From the NCBI RefSeq assembly GCF_030272615.1, contig NC_081407.1, positions 151,545,048-151,609,047 on the forward strand: a stretch of DNA of 64,000 nt. The letters are read 5' to 3'. The position numbers and the translations under genes were made by a program. Positions 60,656 through 64,000 of this stretch are shown one piece after another (position 1 is the stretch's first letter; every line of letters starts with the position of its first letter). The DNA comes from Cryptomeria japonica. Its lineage: Eukaryota > Streptophyta > Pinopsida > Cupressales > Cupressaceae. The notes under the pieces were generated by a model. The model worked only from the letters and a program-made list of their open reading frames with translations, was not told the origin of the DNA and did no database searches.

Positions 60656-62529
60656 TGTAAGGAAATTTGCAGCTATCTTTATGACAATTTTCACATTACC
60701 TATTATAGATTTCAATCAAATCAACACATAGAAGCCATATGCAAAGAATAGACAACATACCCATGAAAATGTGACACAAGATATATCCTAGGAAAACCCT
60801 CATGAGGGAAAAACCCAACCTCCAGAAGCATCATCTACCATGTATTAAAAAAAAATGCATCCATTACAATACAACTATGGAAAGCCTTTGAAAACTTAGC
60901 AATAACAAATCACTCCATGTGACCAAGCATGAATCCACACATCCTATGCCATGCTTCCTTCTCAAATTCCCATTTTCTGGACCCGAAATACTTTGCAATT
61001 TGGTTTAATTATTTTATCAACCATAGGTCCTCAAATATTTTGGTGGATTTAATATTATATCAACAATTAAAAGTATTAAATATAACGCGAATCACATAAA
61101 AATATTTTCATTGGTGATTATATTAAAAAATGGCAGTTTATTTATTTTGTTTTATGCCCAACAGGCGGGGCCTCGGTGATGGGGCTAGTGAAGGGGCCCC
61201 GGCCTGCGAGTACCCACCATCGGTGGTACCCCCATCTGGCAAGGTACTATGGGCCTTGTAGTACTGCATGCACCCGCAGGTACCGCAGTACCTGCTGTTA
61301 TCTGCAGGGGCCCGTGGGGGTGTGGGGTCATGTCCCCTCCCCCCACGTAAAACGTTATATTTTTTTTAAAAAATTTGTAGGTAAGATTAATTTCGGCATG
61401 AATGATAATATATATTTTTAATTCTACAAATTGTCACAAATTTTACAGCCATCAAGGCCATGATACTACATTTTTTTTGCAATATTTTCAATTGTGACAA
61501 AATAGGGCAAATTATATATCAATTTTCATTTCTTGGCCAACCTGGATCCATCCATGAGGTCCTTTTTGTTCCACGGGGTCAAATACAAAATCTCACCCCC
61601 AAAACCCTCATTTAAAGAAAATTTTCAATGATGCCCTAGATTGACCAAATTTGTCAAACCCCAAATCTACAAACAACCCATCATAACAACAAACCCAAAT
61701 AGGATAGATCTACAATAACAACCTACAAAACCATATATCTTGCCTTGTATTTTTATTCTTTCATGCATTCATGGATTCCAACTAGGGTTATAAACACCAT
61801 TAAACCAATAACTCTGATACCACTTGTAAAGAAACTTGCAGCCATGTTTATGATAATTTTCACATAACCCATTTAAGATTTCAATCAAATCAACAAATAG
61901 AAGCCATATCCAAAGAGTAGAAAATATACCCATGAAAATGTTACACAAGATATATCATTGGAAAACCCTCATGAGGGAAAAACCCAACCTCCAAAGGCTT
62001 CATCCACCATGCATTATCAACAATGCGTCCATTACAATACAACTATGGAAAGCCTTTAAAAACCCAACCATAACCAAGTACTCCATGTGACCAAGAATTA
62101 ATGCACACATCCCATGCCATGCTTCCTCCTTCACAAATGCTAACCTGGCTAACCCAATTTACTAACTTGGTGGTGCTTTTATAGAGAAGCAACCACAAAA
62201 CCACCAAGTGGTATTACATCAAAACCATGTGATAATAAAATTTAATATTTTTCCTACCTATCCTTGAACTACATTTAATATTGGGTACTTCATCACAATT
62301 ATATTCCCTAATATTAAATAAATATAATATAATAATACCAATGTGTCAATACAACTCATCAAGTGATTACAAGAATATTCCAAGAGAATCTGTACATGTT
62401 GCATGCCCATCTAGGTGAAACAATACAATATGATATTACAATATAATTCCATGTCCACCTTACACAATAATAAAATAATACAACAATGAAACATTATTAT
62501 ACAAGGTGTACAACACCATTTTCCCAACA
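60656..62529 (-). mobile_element. element F: 1.87-kb non-coding LTR element
   Basis: Flanked by perfect GGAAT duplications (60651-60655 and 62530-62534). Right LTR 61825-62529 (705 bp, plus-strand TGTAAAGAAAC to TTTTCCCAACA). Left LTR starts at 60656 (TGTAAGGAAAT) and matches the right one for about 300 bp, then diverges; its probable end is GCCCAACA at 61163. The minus-strand primer site TGGTATCAGAG (61812-61822) shows that sense is minus. A minus-strand TATAAAAG lies at about 62177-62186. There is no coding capacity, so it is non-autonomous. A GC-rich island occupies 61164-61350. Confidence 0.85.
61164..61350. repeat. GC-rich, palindrome-rich island inside element F
   Basis: About 190 bp of strikingly GC-rich sequence in an AT-rich setting. 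It contains GCAGGTAC-CGCA-GTACCTGC (61276-61295, perfect 8-bp stem), GGGGCCCC (61193-61200) and CCACC-ATC-GGTGG (61214-61226). The 81-codon frame across it (61176-61421) shows no domain and is not called a gene. Confidence 0.75.
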
Positions 62530-63415
62530 GGAATATCTAAAAGATTTGAAAATTGATTGTCACAAAGTGTCAAGTTGCAGATAGGGGCATAGCAGAGTAC
62601 TACCTACCATATTTCATTGGTTGTCCTTATGGTTTGGGAGAAAGGTAGATCTAGTGGTGAGGAATGTTAGTTCCAAGATTATGAAGGTTTGAGTTACCAA
62701 AATGAATCTTGGAGGTGACAAAGTGCATACCATGCTTTTGGGATGATCATATAGGGGTTTGAGAGTTTGCACTAGCAAAGGGGATTCTGTGCTGATAAAA
62801 TGTATGTGAAGACAAATTGGGACCAAAAGAGCTTATCTTAGAAACTGTATAATGATATTTTAAGTCCAGAGGTGATTTAGGAATGAGGGGTGGCTATCTA
62901 CATGTTACATAAGGTTTAGTGTTTATGTCCAACCATTGGTGGATGCAAATTAACTTAGGGAATGTAGATGGTATATAAGAAAGATTTGTAATTATTGCAA
63001 GACATTGAAGAGGGGAGAAGAGATCTAGAGAAAAAAGATAGAGAAGTGTTTAACAAAACTAGAGGCAGTGATAAGATTTTAAGGACCTAATAGCGATAGG
63101 TTCCAAAAGAGATAGATGTGTTTTTGAAGGTAGTGTTGAGCTTCAAAGTTTTGTAAATGAGGTTATTTTAATCCTATGCCAAGTGGCATATAATGTTATA
63201 AGCCCTAGTGGCAAATGTAAAAAGTTCTAAGATCTAATATAATGAGGATGAATCTTTTGAGGTAAGGTTTTTTTTCCCTTTGAGGGTTTCTTGTGTCTTT
63301 GTGTGATGATTCTCATTTGTATACAATTTCTATTTTATACTATAGATGTATTATGCAAGGTTAAGGTTACAAGTTTGGACTGCCCATTTTGTACCCTTTG
63401 ATCTTGAATCCATCA

Positions 63416-64000
63416 GAAGTATAATCACAAATAAATAAAAGAGGAAAAAAGTGGATGACAAAGTGGGAAAGAATGGTAGTGAAGCTGAAGAGATAATTCA
63501 TACCTATCGATTATGAGTTGGAAATGCTAAAGAAGCTTCAAAACTTGAGGCAAAGGGATAAGATAGTAACAAACTACACATAAGAGTTCCACAAAATGAT
63601 CATAAGGACTAAACATAGTGAAGTTGAGAAGGAGAAGGTGGTGCAGTGCATCAATGGTCTCAAAACCAACAACCAAGAGGAATTAAGTCTAGTTAAGATG
63701 ACCACCATGGAAGATGCCTACTAATTTTCATTCATGGTGGAGGAAAAGATAGCTAGGAGGATGAAGTGGATTCTAGGGAGAAAAAATACATGATTTTGGA
63801 AGAACGATCACAACACATTGAAAGGAAGCCATACACTAAACATAATAGAGGAAGAAGCCCTTACTAGGAGGAACAAAAACCTAGGGAAGAATCCTATCAC
63901 AATAGGAGGGAAGGTGAAGATTGATGTCATGATGATGGATACTAAGGAATGAAAGGAGATTCTACTGAGGAAAATTATGGGGAACTTGTTTCAAGTGCAG
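63416..64000 (+). pseudogene. gag: Ty3/gypsy gag of element H, 3' fragment
   Basis: Continuation of the gag interrupted at 51502. The frame reads KRGKKWMTKWERMVVKLKR, then FIPIDYELEMLKKLQNLRQ, EFHKMIIRTKHSEVEKEKV, INGLKTNNQEELSLVKMTTM and FMVEEKIARRM, the usual C-terminal half of a plant Retrotrans_gag domain. Nonsense codons are present. It runs to the end of the window before any zinc knuckle or protease. Confidence 0.8.

Larger units (their letters stand above)
51503..63415 (+). mobile_element. element G: gypsy-type LTR element inserted in H, itself host to three insertions
   Basis: LTR1 51503-52410 and LTR2 60634-63415 (903 bp once element F and one duplicated target are discounted). Both start TGATG and end CATCA. 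Flanks TAAGT (51498-51502) and GAAGT (63416-63420) match at four of five bases. An initiator-Met primer site (TGGTATCAGAG, 52413-52423) follows LTR1. The original internal part, after removing the solo LTR and element C, is only about 1.7 kb and encodes a coiled-coil Gag remnant without pol, so G too is non-autonomous or deleted. LTR divergence is much higher than in B, so it is old. Confidence 0.82.
60634..63415 (+). mobile_element. 3' LTR of element G, split by element F
   Basis: LTR parts 60634-60655 and 62535-63415, separated by F and one copy of its duplicated target GGAAT. The sequence before it, CCCAAGGAGTT, is only a weak polypurine tract. Confidence 0.83.

Noticed and set aside
61176-61421. 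81-codon frame in the GC-rich island of element F
   Set aside because: GC richness removes stop codons; no recognisable content, and it runs out of the island into AT-rich DNA.
1-64000. Host genes, tRNA, rRNA, CRISPR arrays, organelle insertions or telomeric repeats
   Set aside because: None seen; the only arrays are the microsatellite, short tandem repeats and the hairpin array, and no TTTAGGG tract occurs.

Overview
This is a window of plant nuclear repeat DNA. No host gene, tRNA, rRNA or CRISPR array was found. Almost everything recognisable is a decayed LTR retrotransposon, often nested in another, and every coding region carries nonsense codons. The density of old, fragmented Ty3/gypsy and Ty1/copia elements with long non-coding LTRs suggests a large-genome seed plant. 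A gymnosperm (conifer-like) genome is the best guess, but this is inference and no species can be named from the sequence.

Layout. 1-2859: 3' part of a plus-strand Ty3/gypsy Tat-type pol with two RNase H domains. About 4300-6496 (minus): an antisense ORF converging on that pol. 7040-8330: an array of about 19 GC-rich hairpins around a TATA box. 8398-12096 (plus): a 1,232-codon frame, full of nonsense codons but without frameshift. 13258-19930 (minus): a Ty3/gypsy Athila/Tat-like element with gag, protease, RT, RNase H, integrase, a tRNA-Asp primer site and a 5' LTR. 20.2-25.4 and 32.0-34.04 kb: non-coding DNA whose ends form a 1.1 kb inverted repeat. It is interrupted by element A (25397-31707) and a tiny TRIM element (31708-31992). 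34041-41956 (minus): element B, complete with matching target-site duplications. 41957-43110: a compound TA/CATA microsatellite. 45.8-50.2 kb (minus): a 5'-truncated Ty1/copia element (E).

From 50.5 kb to the end is a Russian-doll nest. A gypsy gag (H) is split by a gypsy-like element G (51503-63415). G in turn contains a solo LTR (52647-53886), element C (55299-60575) and a short element F (60656-62529, inside G's right LTR). Target-site duplications are exact for the solo LTR, C and F, and near-exact for G.

The most interesting content is elements A, B and C. They are LTR retrotransposons without protease, integrase or reverse transcriptase. They carry a coiled-coil Gag with four or five CCHC knuckles, and A and B carry a second protein of about 1,000 residues with a (V/I)TG(Y/L)P-like N-terminal signature, a low-complexity middle and a coiled-coil C-terminus; C keeps only its C-terminal half. 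The same architecture appears in the two antisense or convergent ORFs beside the gypsy pols (4.3-6.5 and 8.4-12.1 kb). A, C and copia E share a polypurine tract/LTR junction. A, B and C share an initiator-Met primer site, and all four share a C-rich LTR end. This suggests that a copia-type partner mobilises the pol-less families.
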